From: CAVUBL01 sp963739795
GTDB lineage: Bacteria > Acidobacteriota > Thermoanaerobaculia > Multivoradales > DATKCC01
Assembly (NCBI GenBank): GCA_963739795.1
Contig: CAVUBL010000016.1
Span: 62,001 to 126,000 of the forward strand
Reading direction: 5' to 3'
DNA: 64,000 nucleotides
Below are positions 35,654 through 45,877 of this stretch, piece by piece. The translations under genes and the position numbers were made by a program. Below the pieces are notes generated by a model. It was not told where the DNA came from, made no database searches, and saw nothing but the letters and a program-made list of their open reading frames with translations. The first letter of the stretch is position 1. Each line of letters opens with the position of its first letter.

Positions 35654-37617
35654 GCTTGATCGTGGTCCGAGCCCGGGACCGGCGAAGAGTCAAGTTGGGC
35701 CGCTCTCTGGGGAGGGGTGGTGAAGGGGAGGTCTTCGTCGCCGACGGAGGGCATGAGGTGGCGAAGATCTACTGGCCCGGCAACCGTGGCCAGGCGCTCG
35801 AGCGCAAGCTGGGGGTCATGGCGGCCAATCCGCCTCGCGACCCCATGAAGTCGAAGGGGCACCTCTCGCTGGCGTGGCCGACCGAGATTGTCCTTTCGCG
35901 GGGGAAGTTCGCGGGCTTCCTCATGCCCCACCTCGATACGAAGCGGTACCGGCCGCTTCATCAGATCTACCGTCCGACCAGCTTCCCCGCAGGGCTCGAC
36001 TGGAGCCTGCTCGTCCAGACGGCGCGGAACCTTGCTGCCGCCCTCGACGCGCTCCACGGGGCCCGGTACATCGCGGGAGATCTCAACGAGAGCAACGTCC
36101 TCGCGGCGACCAACACGGTCGTCGCCTTCGTCGACTGCGACTCGATGCAGGTTCCGGACCGGGCCCGAGGCCGTGTCTATCGCTGCACCGTAGGTAAGCC
36201 CGAGTACACGGCCCCTGAGCTCCAAGGGAAGGACTTCTCCCGGATCGATCGCACGCTTGCGAGCGACCGCTTCGCTCTGGCCGTCCTGATCTGCCAGCTC
36301 CTGGTCCGAGGCCGGCATCCGTTCTCGGGGCGACCGCCCTACAGCATCGCCGAGAACATCTCGGCGGGCCGAACCTTCTTCTCGACCGGTTTCTCCTCGG
36401 CGCCGGGAGCCATGCCGCCGCCGGACTTCCTCCCGCCCGGCGTAGAGGGACTTTTCCGGCGAGCCTTCGTCGACGGGCAAACATCGCCTGCCCGCAGGCC
36501 GTCGGCCCGCGAGTGGCAGCAAGAGCTCGACTCCGTTCGACGCCGGATTCGAACCTGCACGGTCGAGCCCACACACAAGTACAGCGCCCACCTGCCCGCT
36601 TGCCCGTGGTGTTTCTTCGAGAGGCAGCACGGCCTGCCGGCCTTCCCCACCAGCAGCGGCGCTCGGAGACTAGGGACGATGGGCGGTAGGCGCCGCACGG
36701 CGCCGGCTCCCAAGCCCGCCGTGCGCCCTGCGGGTGTGCCTCCAGCCACTCTTCGGACGTCTCCGCTTCCGGGCCCTACGTTCGGCGGATCTCCCGGGCT
36801 GGCAGTCTGGAACGGCTCGACGGCGATTCTCCGTCGGGCCAGGAATTCGCTGGCGCGAAAGGTCCGTAACGCCGCGGTGGGGTGCCTGCTCGGCCTGCTC
36901 TTGACCATTGGAGCCGTGGTTGCCCTCGTAGCCCTATCGAGGGGGGGCTCACCGGCCTCGGGCGGGGCGCCGGCCCATCCATCGCCTCCCGCAGGGTCCC
37001 CGGCTTCGCAACCCCCGCTCGATGCCTCGCAGGGTGCGCAGCCCTCTCCCGAAGACACTCTTCTCCAGGACCCCGCATCCCGCGCGGACCCCGGAAGCTG
37101 GGACCGACTGGCGGCCTCCTACGGCGGCCGCGGGCTCGACAGGCTCGCGCGCTCCGCCCGTTCCCTCGCCCAGGCTCTCCGATCGGAGATCCCGTCCGCC
37201 GTGAGATGGGACGAGGGTCCCGGAGTCCTGAACCTCCTTCGCACTCTCGGGCTGACGGACGACGAGTGGCTGGGAGACGCGGGAGACCGGGCGGCGGAGC
37301 AAGGGCGCAAGGAAAGCTCCCAGGCGCTCTACTACCTGGCTCATTGCCTCGACTCCACCGACCGCGAGTGGCTGAGGAAGATCGAGCCTCGTACGGGGCT
37401 CGAGGTCCATCGCGGCATGGACTGGCGCTCGGCCTACGGAAGCCAGGACGGGGGTGATGGGAGCAAGGGACTCGTGACCGCCGTGCCGCCGACGACTTCC
37501 CAAGGGTGGGTCGAGGTTCGGTGGCAGGCGGGCTCGAGCAAGAACTGGTATCGCTGGGGTGCCGATGGCGAGTACGAGCTCGGCCTGGCGGTCCCCTGGG
37601 ACGGCTCGTCCGGGTGA
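35650..37617 (+). CDS. YegI-like serine/threonine protein kinase with a membrane segment
   Basis: 655 residues. Kinase domain ~1-300: Gly-rich loop GRGGEGEVFVA, Lys in HEVAKIYWP, catalytic loop IAGDLNESNVLA (HRD reads A-G-D, with the catalytic Asp and Asn kept) and metal motif VDCDSMQV in place of DFG, then TAPEL. These departures are usual in the YegI group and do not imply loss of activity. A Cys/His cluster follows (HKYSAHLPACPWCF), probably a zinc knuckle. A Pro-rich stretch leads to one membrane helix (CLLGLLLTIGAVVALVALS, ~405-425), and the last ~220 residues form an external domain. It is coupled to PP2C. The layout suggests a trans-envelope sensor kinase. Confidence 0.88.
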   Translation: MSLIVVRARDRRRVKLGRSLGRGGEGEVFVADGGHEVAKIYWPGNRGQALERKLGVMAANPPRDPMKSKGHLSLAWPTEIVLSRGKFAGFLMPHLDTKRYRPLHQIYRPTSFPAGLDWSLLVQTARNLAAALDALHGARYIAGDLNESNVLAATNTVVAFVDCDSMQVPDRARGRVYRCTVGKPEYTAPELQGKDFSRIDRTLASDRFALAVLICQLLVRGRHPFSGRPPYSIAENISAGRTFFSTGFSSAPGAMPPPDFLPPGVEGLFRRAFVDGQTSPARRPSAREWQQELDSVRRRIRTCTVEPTHKYSAHLPACPWCFFERQHGLPAFPTSSGARRLGTMGGRRRTAPAPKPAVRPAGVPPATLRTSPLPGPTFGGSPGLAVWNGSTAILRRARNSLARKVRNAAVGCLLGLLLTIGAVVALVALSRGGSPASGGAPAHPSPPAGSPASQPPLDASQGAQPSPEDTLLQDPASRADPGSWDRLAASYGGRGLDRLARSARSLAQALRSEIPSAVRWDEGPGVLNLLRTLGLTDDEWLGDAGDRAAEQGRKESSQALYYLAHCLDSTDREWLRKIEPRTGLEVHRGMDWRSAYGSQDGGDGSKGLVTAVPPTTSQGWVEVRWQAGSSKNWYRWGADGEYELGLAVPWDGSSG

Positions 37618-37662
37618 GCCAGGGGAAGCGCGAAGAAACCACCTGCCCAGGAGTGAGTGATC

Positions 37663-38275
37663 ATGGAACGAGCAATCGCCCTGTTGACCTCTCCCGAATA
37701 TATCGGGGGGATCCTCTCCGCTCTGACGGTGACTGTGCTGGTGGCTGCCGTGAGGCCTTGGTTGCGAAGGCTCGGCAAGGGGTGGCGGCAGCTACGAAGG
37801 GAGGAGGAGCGCTTCAGACGCGCGGAACGGGAGCTGATGGCAGCCGAAGCGCGGCGGAGCCACAACGTCCTTCTGAGCGAGGTTCTTCAGGAGATGCGTG
37901 GGCACCTCAGGGCGCATTCCTGGTTGCTCATGAGCTTCTTCATCGCCGCCATGGGCGGATTTACCCTGTTCCTCTACACGTATTCCGCCTCGGAAGAGGC
38001 TCTCTCCCCCCGTGCCGCTTTCCCTCGGCATCGTGGTGGTGATGCTCCTGGCCATCGCGCTCTTCATTTTCTCGCTCTCCGATGAGAAGGAGGCCTCGTC
38101 CCATGAGCAGATTCTCATTGAGGCCCTCAAAGATCCGCCGGAAGATGGGGACGGGTCGTCGTGCTCTGAAGCGGGCCGACAGGGTGAGGACGTCCCAGCT
38201 GGAGAGCCTCCGTTGGAGTATCCGGTCTCGGCCGACGATTGGGATCGACCTCCGGGAGGCGACTCGCTAGCCTGA
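37663..38275 (+). CDS. Small two-helix membrane protein, broken by a C-run frameshift
   Basis: The two frames join to about 203 residues. The ATG at 37663 has AGGAG upstream. A hydrophobic N-terminal segment (IGGILSALTVTVLVAAV) is followed by a charged coiled coil (WRQLRREEERFRRAERELMAAEARR). Then comes a helix (LLMSFFIAAMGGFTLFLYTY) and, after the frame break, a second helix (IVVVMLLAIALFIFSL) and an acidic tail. The break sits in a run of six C at 38006-38011; removing one C joins EEALSP directly to VPLSLG. Two overlapping genes are possible, but a single protein is more economical. I recognise no family. It is the last gene of the kinase operon, 45 bases after the kinase. Confidence 0.65.
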
Positions 38276-38308
38276 GCGCCGCGGGTCACCTTCCTTGGCA
38301 CCGCGGCC

Positions 38309-40138
38309 CTACTCCTCGCCGGCGTAAAGGCGCTCGAGGACCGGGGCCCAGGTGCGCTCGACCACCTTGCGCTTGACCGACATCTTGGGCGTGAGCTCGC
38401 CGGTCTCCTGGGTGAAGTCCCGGTCGAGGAGGTGGATCTTCTTGATCGTCTCGTAGGAGGCGAGACGCCGGTTGACCGCCTCGACATCGTGCCAGACCAG
38501 GTTGTGGACCTCGGGGCGCGCCGCGAGCTCGCCGTACGGCAGCTCGCCCAGGCCTTGCTCGGCTGCCCACTTGCCCACCGTCTCGCCGTTGATCGTCACC
38601 AGGGCGACGCAGTAGGGGCGCCGGTCGCCCAGCATGACCACCTGGGAGACCCACGAGGAGGCCGACTTGATCAGGTTCTCCACGTACTGGGGCGCTACGT
38701 TCTTGCCGCCGGCGGTGACGATCAGGTCCTTTTTGCGGTCGGTGATCTTGAGGAAGCCGTCCTGGTCGACCTCTCCGATGTCGCCGGTGTGGAGCCAGCC
38801 CTCGGCGTCGAGGGCCTCGGCGGTCGCCTCGGGCAGGTCGTGGTACCCGCGCATCACGCCCCGTCCGCCGATCAGCACCTCGCCGTCCTCGGCGATGCGC
38901 ACCGTGGTGCCGGGTACCGGCGGCCCGACGGTGCCGAACTTGTACTGCTCGGGGCGGTTGACGAAGCTCGCGGCCGACGACTCGGTCAGGCCGTAGCCCT
39001 CCAGCACCAGGATGTCGGCGGCGTGGAAGAACTCGGCGATCTCCCGGGCCAGCGGCGCGCCGCCGGAGACGAAGTACTTGAGCTTGCCGCCGAAGCGCGC
39101 CTTGAGCTTGGAGAAGACCAGCTTGTCCGCCAGCCGGTTCTTGGCGGCGAGCCAGCCGGACGGCTCGCGTCCGACCTGGCGGAGCTTCGAGACCTCGCGG
39201 CCCACGCCCAGGGCCCAGTCGAAGATTTTGAGCTTCAGGCCGCCCGCCTCCTGGGCCCCAGAGACCACCTTGGCGTAGATCTTCTCGAAGATGCGGGGAA
39301 CCGCCGGCACCACCGCCGGCTGGAACGAGGCCACGTTGTCGATGAGCTCGTCGAGGTTGCCGTCCGCCGCGGTGATCGCCCCCAGGCGGATGGCGCACAC
39401 CTCGACCACCTTGGCGAACGAGTGGGCCAGGGGTAGGAAGAGGTAGAGCCGCTCGTCGACGTGGAAGAGGTCCAGGGACGCCACGCTCTCGGCCTCGAAG
39501 ACCCAGTTGTCGTGGGTCAGCATGACCCCCTTCGGCTTGCCGGTGGTGCCCGAGGTGTAGATCAGGGTCGCCAGGTCGTCGGGGCCCACCGCGCGCCAGG
39601 AGAGATCGTACCCGCCCGGGTGCCGGGCGTCCCAGGCCTCGCCCGCCGCTTCGAGCTCGTCCAGGGTGAGGAACCAGTCGGAGTCCTCGGGCGGCGCTCC
39701 GGACAGGACGATCACCTTGCGCAGGGCGGGCAGGTCGCTCCGCACCTCCAGGAGCTTGGCCGCCTGCTCGGCGTTCTCCACGAAGCAGGCGATCGACGAA
39801 GAGTCCCCCAGGATGTGGGCGCACTCCTCGGGGGTGTTGGAGGTGTAGACGGTGGTGGTGGCGGCGCCGCTGGCCAGGATCGCGACGTCCGCGATCACCC
39901 ACTCGGGGCTGGTCATGGCCAGGATCGCCACCCGCGAGCCCCGGACGAGGCCGGTCTCGCCGGCCAGGGAGAGGAGCCCGCAGGCCACCTTGCGCACGTG
40001 CTCGCCGGTCTCGCGCCAGGTGAGGGCGTACCAGCCGGTGCCCGGCCGGACCCGGCCGTACAGCGCCTCTCCGTCCGGAGAGGCCTCGACCCGCTGGTGG
40101 AACATCTCGACGACGGACCGGAAGGAGCGGTCGGCCAT
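38309..40138 (-). CDS. Long-chain fatty-acid-CoA ligase (FadD15-like)
   Basis: A 609-residue ANL-superfamily enzyme. The P-loop LIYTSGTTGKPKGVMLTH (~192) and the hinge and C-terminal motifs GWLHTGDIGEVDQDGFLKITDRKKDLIVTAGGKNVAPQYVEN are those of AMP-forming long-chain acyl-CoA synthetases, and the catalytic C-terminal Lys region (LTPKMSVKRKVV) is intact. It activates fatty acids with ATP and CoA for lipid synthesis or degradation at the membrane face. The ATG at 40138 has GGGAG eight bases upstream. It is convergent with the kinase operon (33-base gap) and diverges from the TPR-hydrolase gene, so it is probably a stand-alone unit unrelated to either. Confidence 0.95.
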   Translation of the reverse strand: MADRSFRSVVEMFHQRVEASPDGEALYGRVRPGTGWYALTWRETGEHVRKVACGLLSLAGETGLVRGSRVAILAMTSPEWVIADVAILASGAATTTVYTSNTPEECAHILGDSSSIACFVENAEQAAKLLEVRSDLPALRKVIVLSGAPPEDSDWFLTLDELEAAGEAWDARHPGGYDLSWRAVGPDDLATLIYTSGTTGKPKGVMLTHDNWVFEAESVASLDLFHVDERLYLFLPLAHSFAKVVEVCAIRLGAITAADGNLDELIDNVASFQPAVVPAVPRIFEKIYAKVVSGAQEAGGLKLKIFDWALGVGREVSKLRQVGREPSGWLAAKNRLADKLVFSKLKARFGGKLKYFVSGGAPLAREIAEFFHAADILVLEGYGLTESSAASFVNRPEQYKFGTVGPPVPGTTVRIAEDGEVLIGGRGVMRGYHDLPEATAEALDAEGWLHTGDIGEVDQDGFLKITDRKKDLIVTAGGKNVAPQYVENLIKSASSWVSQVVMLGDRRPYCVALVTINGETVGKWAAEQGLGELPYGELAARPEVHNLVWHDVEAVNRRLASYETIKKIHLLDRDFTQETGELTPKMSVKRKVVERTWAPVLERLYAGEE

Positions 40139-40256
40139 GATGGAGCTCCCTTCTTTCTGCTCGCGATGTCAGAAGTGGCGCCATTCTCCTATGGCGGCGG
40201 GGCCCGGGCAAGTCTGCGGTGCGCTCCGCGGGCCGGGAAGCTGGTAGGTTTGTGGG

Positions 40257-41906
40257 ATGGAATTTCGTCGGCGAGCGACGGGTGCGGGGCCCATCCTGGC
40301 CGGAGTCCTGGCCGGAGTCCTGCTCGGGGTCCTGCTCGGCGCGCCGCCCACCGCGGCGCAGGGGTGGCGCGGCCAGGGGCGGGCCGCCGGGGTGGTGCTC
40401 GACGACGACGGCGCGCCAGTGGCCGGCGCCCGGGTCACCCTCCTCCCGCAGAATGCCCCGAACCACGGCCCGCCGCCGGCGACCACCGGCGCCGACGGCA
40501 AGTGGTCCGAGCTCCTCCTCGCGCCCGGCGTCTGGACGATCACCGTCGAGGCCGAGGGCTACCTGCCGGCGCGCGGCTACGTCCGCCTGGCCGAGGGCCG
40601 GGTGGGAGAGCCGGTCGAGGTGCGGCTCCAGTCCATCGACATCGTGACTCCGGCCTTCTGGGAAGGCGGCCAGCTCACCCTCAAGGTGTGGATCGAGAAG
40701 GGCGATGCCCTCCTCGCCCAAGGCCGGCCGGCGGACGCCCGGAAGGAGTACCGGAAGGCGGTGCGGGCGCCGGGCGCCCTGTCGGACGACGTCCGGGCCC
40801 AGATCCTCGAGCAGATCGCCCGCACCCGCTTCCTCGAGGGGGACGAGGCGAAGGCCGAGCGGGCCCTCGAGGCCGCGCTGGTGCTGGCCCCGGGGCGCGA
40901 GCGCACGCGCCGGCTCCTGACGACCCTGGCCGACGGCGCCGGCCGGGGCGAGGAGGCGCGCCGCTTCCTCGCCCGCCTGAAGAAGGAGCCCGACGCGGTC
41001 GCCGGAGAGCTCTCCGACCTGCTGGCCCAGGAGACGCCCATCGCCCAGCGCCTGCACCTGCCCGAGGAACCGGTCCTGCCCGCAGAGCCTGGGCGGACCG
41101 GTACCTTCCGCACCGCCTTCACCGAGCGCAGCCCCTACTCTTCCATCGACGTCTTCGTGAAGCGTTTCGGCGGCACCCTCGAGCGAGGTCCGGGCCAAGG
41201 ACCCCACCGGCGGCCGCTATGACCTCGCCCAGGAGACCTTCGAGGTCTACGTGCCGGAGAGCTACCGGCCGGCTTCGGCTCCAGGGGAAGCGCCGGCGAC
41301 GGCCCCCTCCTGGGGCCTGGTGGTCTGGGTGAGCCCGGGTTCCTCGGGCGGTCCCCAGGGCTCCGGCGTCGAGGAGATCCTCGAGCGGCGGCACCTCCTG
41401 TGGGTGGGCGCCAACTCGGCGAGCAACGTGCGGCCCGCCTGGGACCGGGTGGACCTGGCCCTCGACGCGGCCGCCAACATGACGAAGCTCTACGACGTCG
41501 ACCCGAGCCGGATCTACGTCGCGGGCTACTCGGGGGGCGGCCGCCTGGCCACCGAGATCGCCATGCTCTACCCGGAGGTCTTCAAGGGCGAGCTCTCCTG
41601 GTTCGGTTGCAACTACTTCCGCGACGTGCCGATCCCCGACCGGCCGGGCACCCACTGGTCGGCCGCCTTCCCGGTGCCCCCGGACCTCGATCGCTTGCGC
41701 CGGGAGAGCCGGTTCGTCCTGGTGACCGGCGAGATCGACTTCAACCGCCTCCAGACCGGCGCGTACTACCGGGCCATGCAGAAGGACGGCTTCCGGCACG
41801 TGACGTATCTCCGGATCCCCGGGGCGAGCCACTATGTCGAGCTGGGCAGCGAGTGGTTCGGCAAGGCCCTGGACGCCCTGGACGACCGGGGCGGGGGGGC
41901 TCGTGA
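40257..41906 (+). CDS. Exported TPR protein with C-terminal alpha/beta hydrolase, two frame breaks
   Basis: With two indels corrected this is one 549-residue protein. Signal peptide ~1-36 (LLGAPPTAAQG). A CnaB/carboxypeptidase-regulatory-like beta domain follows at ~42-115 (VVLDDDGAPVAGARVTLLP, ADGKWSELLLAPGVWTITVEAEGY). TPR-like helices span ~140-270. An esterase/PHB-depolymerase-like hydrolase begins near 310 (YDLAQETFEVYVPESY), with nucleophile motif VAGYSGGG and candidate His in PGASHYVELG. Break 1: an extra G at 41188-41189. Break 2: a G run at 41893-41899 needs one more G; correction gives a TGA at 41904-41906 that overlaps the sulfatase GTG start exactly as other pairs in this operon overlap. 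Substrate is unknown. Confidence 0.75.
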
Positions 41907-44096
41907 CCTGCCGGACGGTTCGCGGCAGGCGGCCGCTGGCGGTCGGCGCCACCGGGCCGGCCCTCGCCGCTCTCGCTTCCCTCCTGCTCCTCGCCGGCTG
42001 CGGGCGTCAGGCTGCGGTCCCGGGAGGCCACGAGGACCCGGGCGCCGCCGGGACCGAGGCGAGCTCGACCGGCACGGCTCCCGCCGCCCCGGCCGGACCG
42101 CCCCGGAACCTGCTGCTGATCACCGTCGACACGCTGCGGGCGGACGCCCTGGGCTTCGCCGGCAACACCGAGGTCTCGACGCCCGCCCTCGACCGCCTGG
42201 CCGAGGCCGGACGGGTCTTCACCGACACCCACGCGCAGAACGTGGTCACCCTGCCCTCCCACACCAACATCCTGACCGGCCTCTACCCCTACCAGCACGG
42301 GGTGCGCAACAATGGCGGCTTCAAGCTGGGTCCGGACGTCCCGACTCTGGCGACGATCCTGCACAAGGCCGGCTTCGCCACGGCGGCGGTGGTGGGGTCG
42401 TTCGCCCTGGACTCGCGCTACGGCCTGGGCCGCGGGTTCGACCTCTACGACGACGAGTTCGGCGGCGCCCCGGAGGGGCAGGGCGAGCACCTCTTCACCT
42501 ACGCCGAGCGGCCGGGCAGCGAGGTCGTGGCCCGGGGCACCCGCTGGTGGAACGAGCACCGGGGCCAGCGGCGCTTCCTCTGGCTCCACCTGTTCGATCC
42601 CCACGCCCCCTACCAGCCGCCGGCGCCCTTCGCCGCCGAGTACTCGAAGCAGCCCTACCTGGGGGAGGTGGCGGCGGTCGACTCCTACCTGGCGCCGCTC
42701 CTCGACGCCTTTCTCTCGGGCCGGGAGGCCCCCACGCTGATCGTGTTCACGGCCGATCACGGCGAGGCCCTGGGCGAGCACGGCGAGCTGACCCACAGCT
42801 TCTTCGCCTACGAGCCGACCCTGAAGGTGCCCCTGGTGCTCTGGGGGCCCGGGGTCACGCCCGGCCGCGACGACCGGGTCGCCCAGCACGTGGACATCCT
42901 GCCGACGGCGCTCGGGGCCCTCGGCGTGGCCGCGCCCTCCGGGCTGCCCGGCCGCTCCCTCCTGGGGCCGGCGGATCCGTCGCGGGCCGTCTACTTCGAG
43001 TCGCTCTCGCCCAACCTCGAGTTCGGTGCCGCGCCCCTGCGCGGGGTGATCCGCGGGCACATGAAGCTGATCGAGCTGCCCATCCCGGAGCTCTACGATC
43101 TGGCGAGTGATCCGGGCGAGACCCGGAACCTCTTCCGGGACCGCCCGCGCGAGGCCCACGAGCTGGCCGCGGCCCTCCCCCGCGAGTCGGTCTGGCCGCC
43201 CGAGGCGGGCAAGATCGCTCCCCGACGAGGCGGCGGAGCTCCAGAGCCTCGGCTACCTCGGAAGCTCGGCGCCTCGCAAGGCCGCCTACGGCCCTGAGGA
43301 CGATCCGAAAAACCTGATCGGCCTCGACCGGAAGCTCAACTCCATGGTGCAGCTCTACACCGCGGGGAGGTACGATGAGGCGGTGCGGCTGGGCCGCGAG
43401 ATCGTGGCCGCCCGCCCGACGATGACGGTGGCTTACGAGTACCTCACACGGATCCTCCTTCAGCGCGACGACAACGCCGGAGCCCTGGCCCTCCTCCAGG
43501 CGGCGGACCGGGCCGGCGCCGCCAACGCGGCCTTGCGCCAGCAGCTCGGCCTGAGCCTGGTCCGCGCCGGCCGGCCGGCCGAGGCGGTGAAGGTGCTCGA
43601 GAAGGTCGATCCGGACGCCTCCGATGCGGACACCGAGAACGGCCTCGCCCTGGCCTATGCCGCCCTCGGCCGCTACGACGAGGCCACCTCGGTGCTCGAG
43701 AAGGCGGTGGCCGCGCGACCCCGGGACCCCCGGCCCCTCGAGACCCTTTCCTTCGTCGCCATCCAGCGGGAGCGCTACGCCGAGGCTCGCGACTACGCCC
43801 GAAAGGCGCTGGAGATCGAGGGCCGCCGGCCGAACGCCTGGAACAACCTGGGGATCGCCTACTACAACCTGGGGGACCCCAAGACCGCGGTGGAAGCCTG
43901 GAAGCGTGCCGCGACCCTCGACCCGGACAACCTGGACGTGCTGTTCAACCTGGGCTCGGTGGCGGCCCGGATCGGCGACGCCGACACGGCTCGCAAGGCC
44001 CTCGGCCGCTTCCTGGCGGCGGCGCCGGCCTCGGGCTACACCGCCGAGCGGCGGGAGGCGCAGAAGGTCCTGGGCGCCGTCGGATCGGCGCGATGA
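41903..44096 (+). CDS. Sulfatase-like (alkaline phosphatase superfamily) lipoprotein with TPR domain
   Basis: About 730 residues after correction, from GTG 41903, which overlaps the corrected hydrolase stop. A lipobox (LLLLAGC, C33) predicts a lipoprotein. Residues ~65-430 form the alkaline-phosphatase/sulfatase fold: LLLITVDTLRADAL metal-binding start, the nucleophile region VTLPSHTNILTGLYP, LFDPHAPY, and metal-site FTADHGEALGEHGE. The Cys/Ser of the formylglycine motif (C/S-x-P-x-R) is replaced by Thr-Leu-Pro-Ser-His, so a classic sulfatase mechanism is unlikely. Residues ~450-730 are six or more TPRs (for example NAWNNLGIAYYNLGDPKTAVEAWKRA). An extra C in 43220-43223 breaks the frame; removal restores GKIAPDEAAELQSLGYLG, matching the paralogue at 62-64 kb. 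The stop overlaps the CRTAC1 start. Confidence 0.88.
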
Positions 44097-45877
44097 CCGC
44101 CGCCTCGTGGCTCGGGCTCACGCTGCTGGCGCTCGCCGCGTCGGCGGTGTCCGCCGTGGAGCCGGGGGGCGCGCCGGCTCCCGACCAGGTTCAGAGCCCG
44201 GCTCAGGGCAAGGACGTCTTCGTCGACCGGGCGGCCGAGACGGGCCTCGACTTCGTCCACTTCAACGGCATGACGGGCGACCTCAACTTCGCCGAGATGA
44301 TGGGCCAGGGGGCGGCCCTGGTGGACTACGACGGCGACGGCGACCTGGACGTCTATATGGTCCAGGGGAACTACCTGGACGACGGCAAGAAGGAGGACGG
44401 CGTCATCTACCCGCCCAAGTACCCGCTCCCCCTGACCGACCGCCTGTACCGCAACGACAGCTATCTCGCGCCCGACGGCAGCCTGGTGGTGCGCTTCACC
44501 GACGTGACCGAGCGCAGCGGCGACCTGGGGACCGGCTACGGCATGGGGGTCACCGCCGGGGACTACGACAACGACGGCTGGGTGGACCTCTACATCACCA
44601 ACCTGGGCTCGAACCAGCTCCTCCACAACCGGGGGGACGGCACGTTCGAGGACGTGACCGCCAAGACCGGCACCGACGACAACCGCTGGAGCGTGCCGGC
44701 GGTCTTCTTCGACTACGACCGGGACGGCTGGCTGGACCTCTACGTGGGCAACTACGTCGACTTCCGCACCGCGACCAACAAGCCGTGCAGCACCCCCGAG
44801 GGCTCCCGCAATTACTGCGGCCCTTCGGCTTTCAACCCGGAGCCCGATCGCCTCTTCCACAACCGGGGGGACGGCACGTTCGAGGACGTGACCGTGAGCT
44901 CGAAGCTCGCCACCGAGTTCGGCTCGGCCCTGGGCGCCACCGCCGCCGACTTCGACGGCGACGGTTGGGTGGACCTCTACGTGGGCAACGACGGGATGGC
45001 GAACGAGCTTTGGCTCAACCAGCACGACGGCACCTTCGAGAACGGGGCGCTCCTGGGCGGCTGCGCGGTCAACGCCATGGGGGAGCCCGAGGCGAGCATG
45101 GGGGTGGTGACTGGGGACCTCGACGGCAACGGCACCGAGGACCTCTTCATGACCCACCTGGAACGGGAGACCAACACCGTCTACCTGAACGACGGCCACG
45201 GCATCTTCGAGGACCGCTCCCAGCAGAGCGGCTTGGGCACGCCGAGCTGGCGCTTCACCGGCTTCGGCACGGCCCTCGTCGACTACGACGGCGACGGCCT
45301 TCCGGACCTGTTCGTGGCCAACGGCGCGGTGACGCTCCTGTGGGACGAGGTGCGGGCCGGCGACACCTACGCCCTCCACCAGACCAACAGCCTCTACCAC
45401 AACCTGGGCGGTGGCCACTTCAAAGAGGTCACGGACCAGGCCGGCAAGTTCTTCAAGCTCTCCGAGGTGAGCCGGGGCGTCGCCATGGGCGACGTGGACG
45501 AGGACGGCGACTCGGACCTGCTGATGGCCAACAGCGCCGGCCCGGCCCGCCTGCTCTTCGACCAATTCGCCCAGGACCAGCCCTGGCTCGGCCTGCGCCT
45601 GGTGGGAGCGCCCGGCGGGCGGGGCGGCCTCCGGGACTTGCTGGGCGCGCGGGCGATCCTGACCCGCAAGGGAGCGCCTCCCCTCTACCGCGAGGCCCGG
45701 ACCTGCGGCAGCTACGCCTCGTCGAACGACCCCCGGGTTCTCTTCGGGCTGGGGAAGGGAGCCGACGTGGAGAGCGTTCGGGTGGACTGGCCCGACGGCA
45801 CGAGCGAGGAGTGGTACGGCCTCGAGGTCGGGCGCTACACGACCCTCTACGAGGGGACCGGGACGCCGGCGTCATGA
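44093..45877 (+). CDS. CRTAC1-type FG-GAP/VCBS protein with ASPIC-UnbV domain
   Basis: 594 residues with a signal peptide (~1-22, LLALAASAVSA). A beta-propeller of FG-GAP/VCBS repeats fills ~40-500, each with a calcium-binding DxDxDG-type loop (DYDGDGDLDVYMV, DYDNDGWVDLYITN, DYDRDGWLDLYVGN, DFDGDGWVDLYVGN, DYDGDGLPDLFVAN). The C-terminal ASPIC/UnbV module includes LGARAILTRKGAPP, TCGSYASSNDPRVLFGLGKGADVESVRVDWPDG. Such proteins are extracellular or periplasmic and thought to bind carbohydrate or protein through the propeller; no enzyme activity is established. The start overlaps the sulfatase stop (ATGA) and the stop overlaps the next TPR gene, placing it in the middle of a tightly coupled export operon. 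Confidence 0.92.
   Translation: MTAASWLGLTLLALAASAVSAVEPGGAPAPDQVQSPAQGKDVFVDRAAETGLDFVHFNGMTGDLNFAEMMGQGAALVDYDGDGDLDVYMVQGNYLDDGKKEDGVIYPPKYPLPLTDRLYRNDSYLAPDGSLVVRFTDVTERSGDLGTGYGMGVTAGDYDNDGWVDLYITNLGSNQLLHNRGDGTFEDVTAKTGTDDNRWSVPAVFFDYDRDGWLDLYVGNYVDFRTATNKPCSTPEGSRNYCGPSAFNPEPDRLFHNRGDGTFEDVTVSSKLATEFGSALGATAADFDGDGWVDLYVGNDGMANELWLNQHDGTFENGALLGGCAVNAMGEPEASMGVVTGDLDGNGTEDLFMTHLERETNTVYLNDGHGIFEDRSQQSGLGTPSWRFTGFGTALVDYDGDGLPDLFVANGAVTLLWDEVRAGDTYALHQTNSLYHNLGGGHFKEVTDQAGKFFKLSEVSRGVAMGDVDEDGDSDLLMANSAGPARLLFDQFAQDQPWLGLRLVGAPGGRGGLRDLLGARAILTRKGAPPLYREARTCGSYASSNDPRVLFGLGKGADVESVRVDWPDGTSEEWYGLEVGRYTTLYEGTGTPAS

Noticed and set aside
37657..38275. Two overlapping small membrane-protein genes at the end of the kinase operon.
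   Set aside because: The second frame has only a GTG with no good ribosome site, and the junction is in a C6 run, so one frameshifted gene is preferred, though not proven.
40257..44096. Hydrolase and sulfatase genes as pseudogenes.
   Set aside because: The breaks are single-base indels, the flanking frames are motif-perfect, and correction restores operon-style start/stop overlaps.
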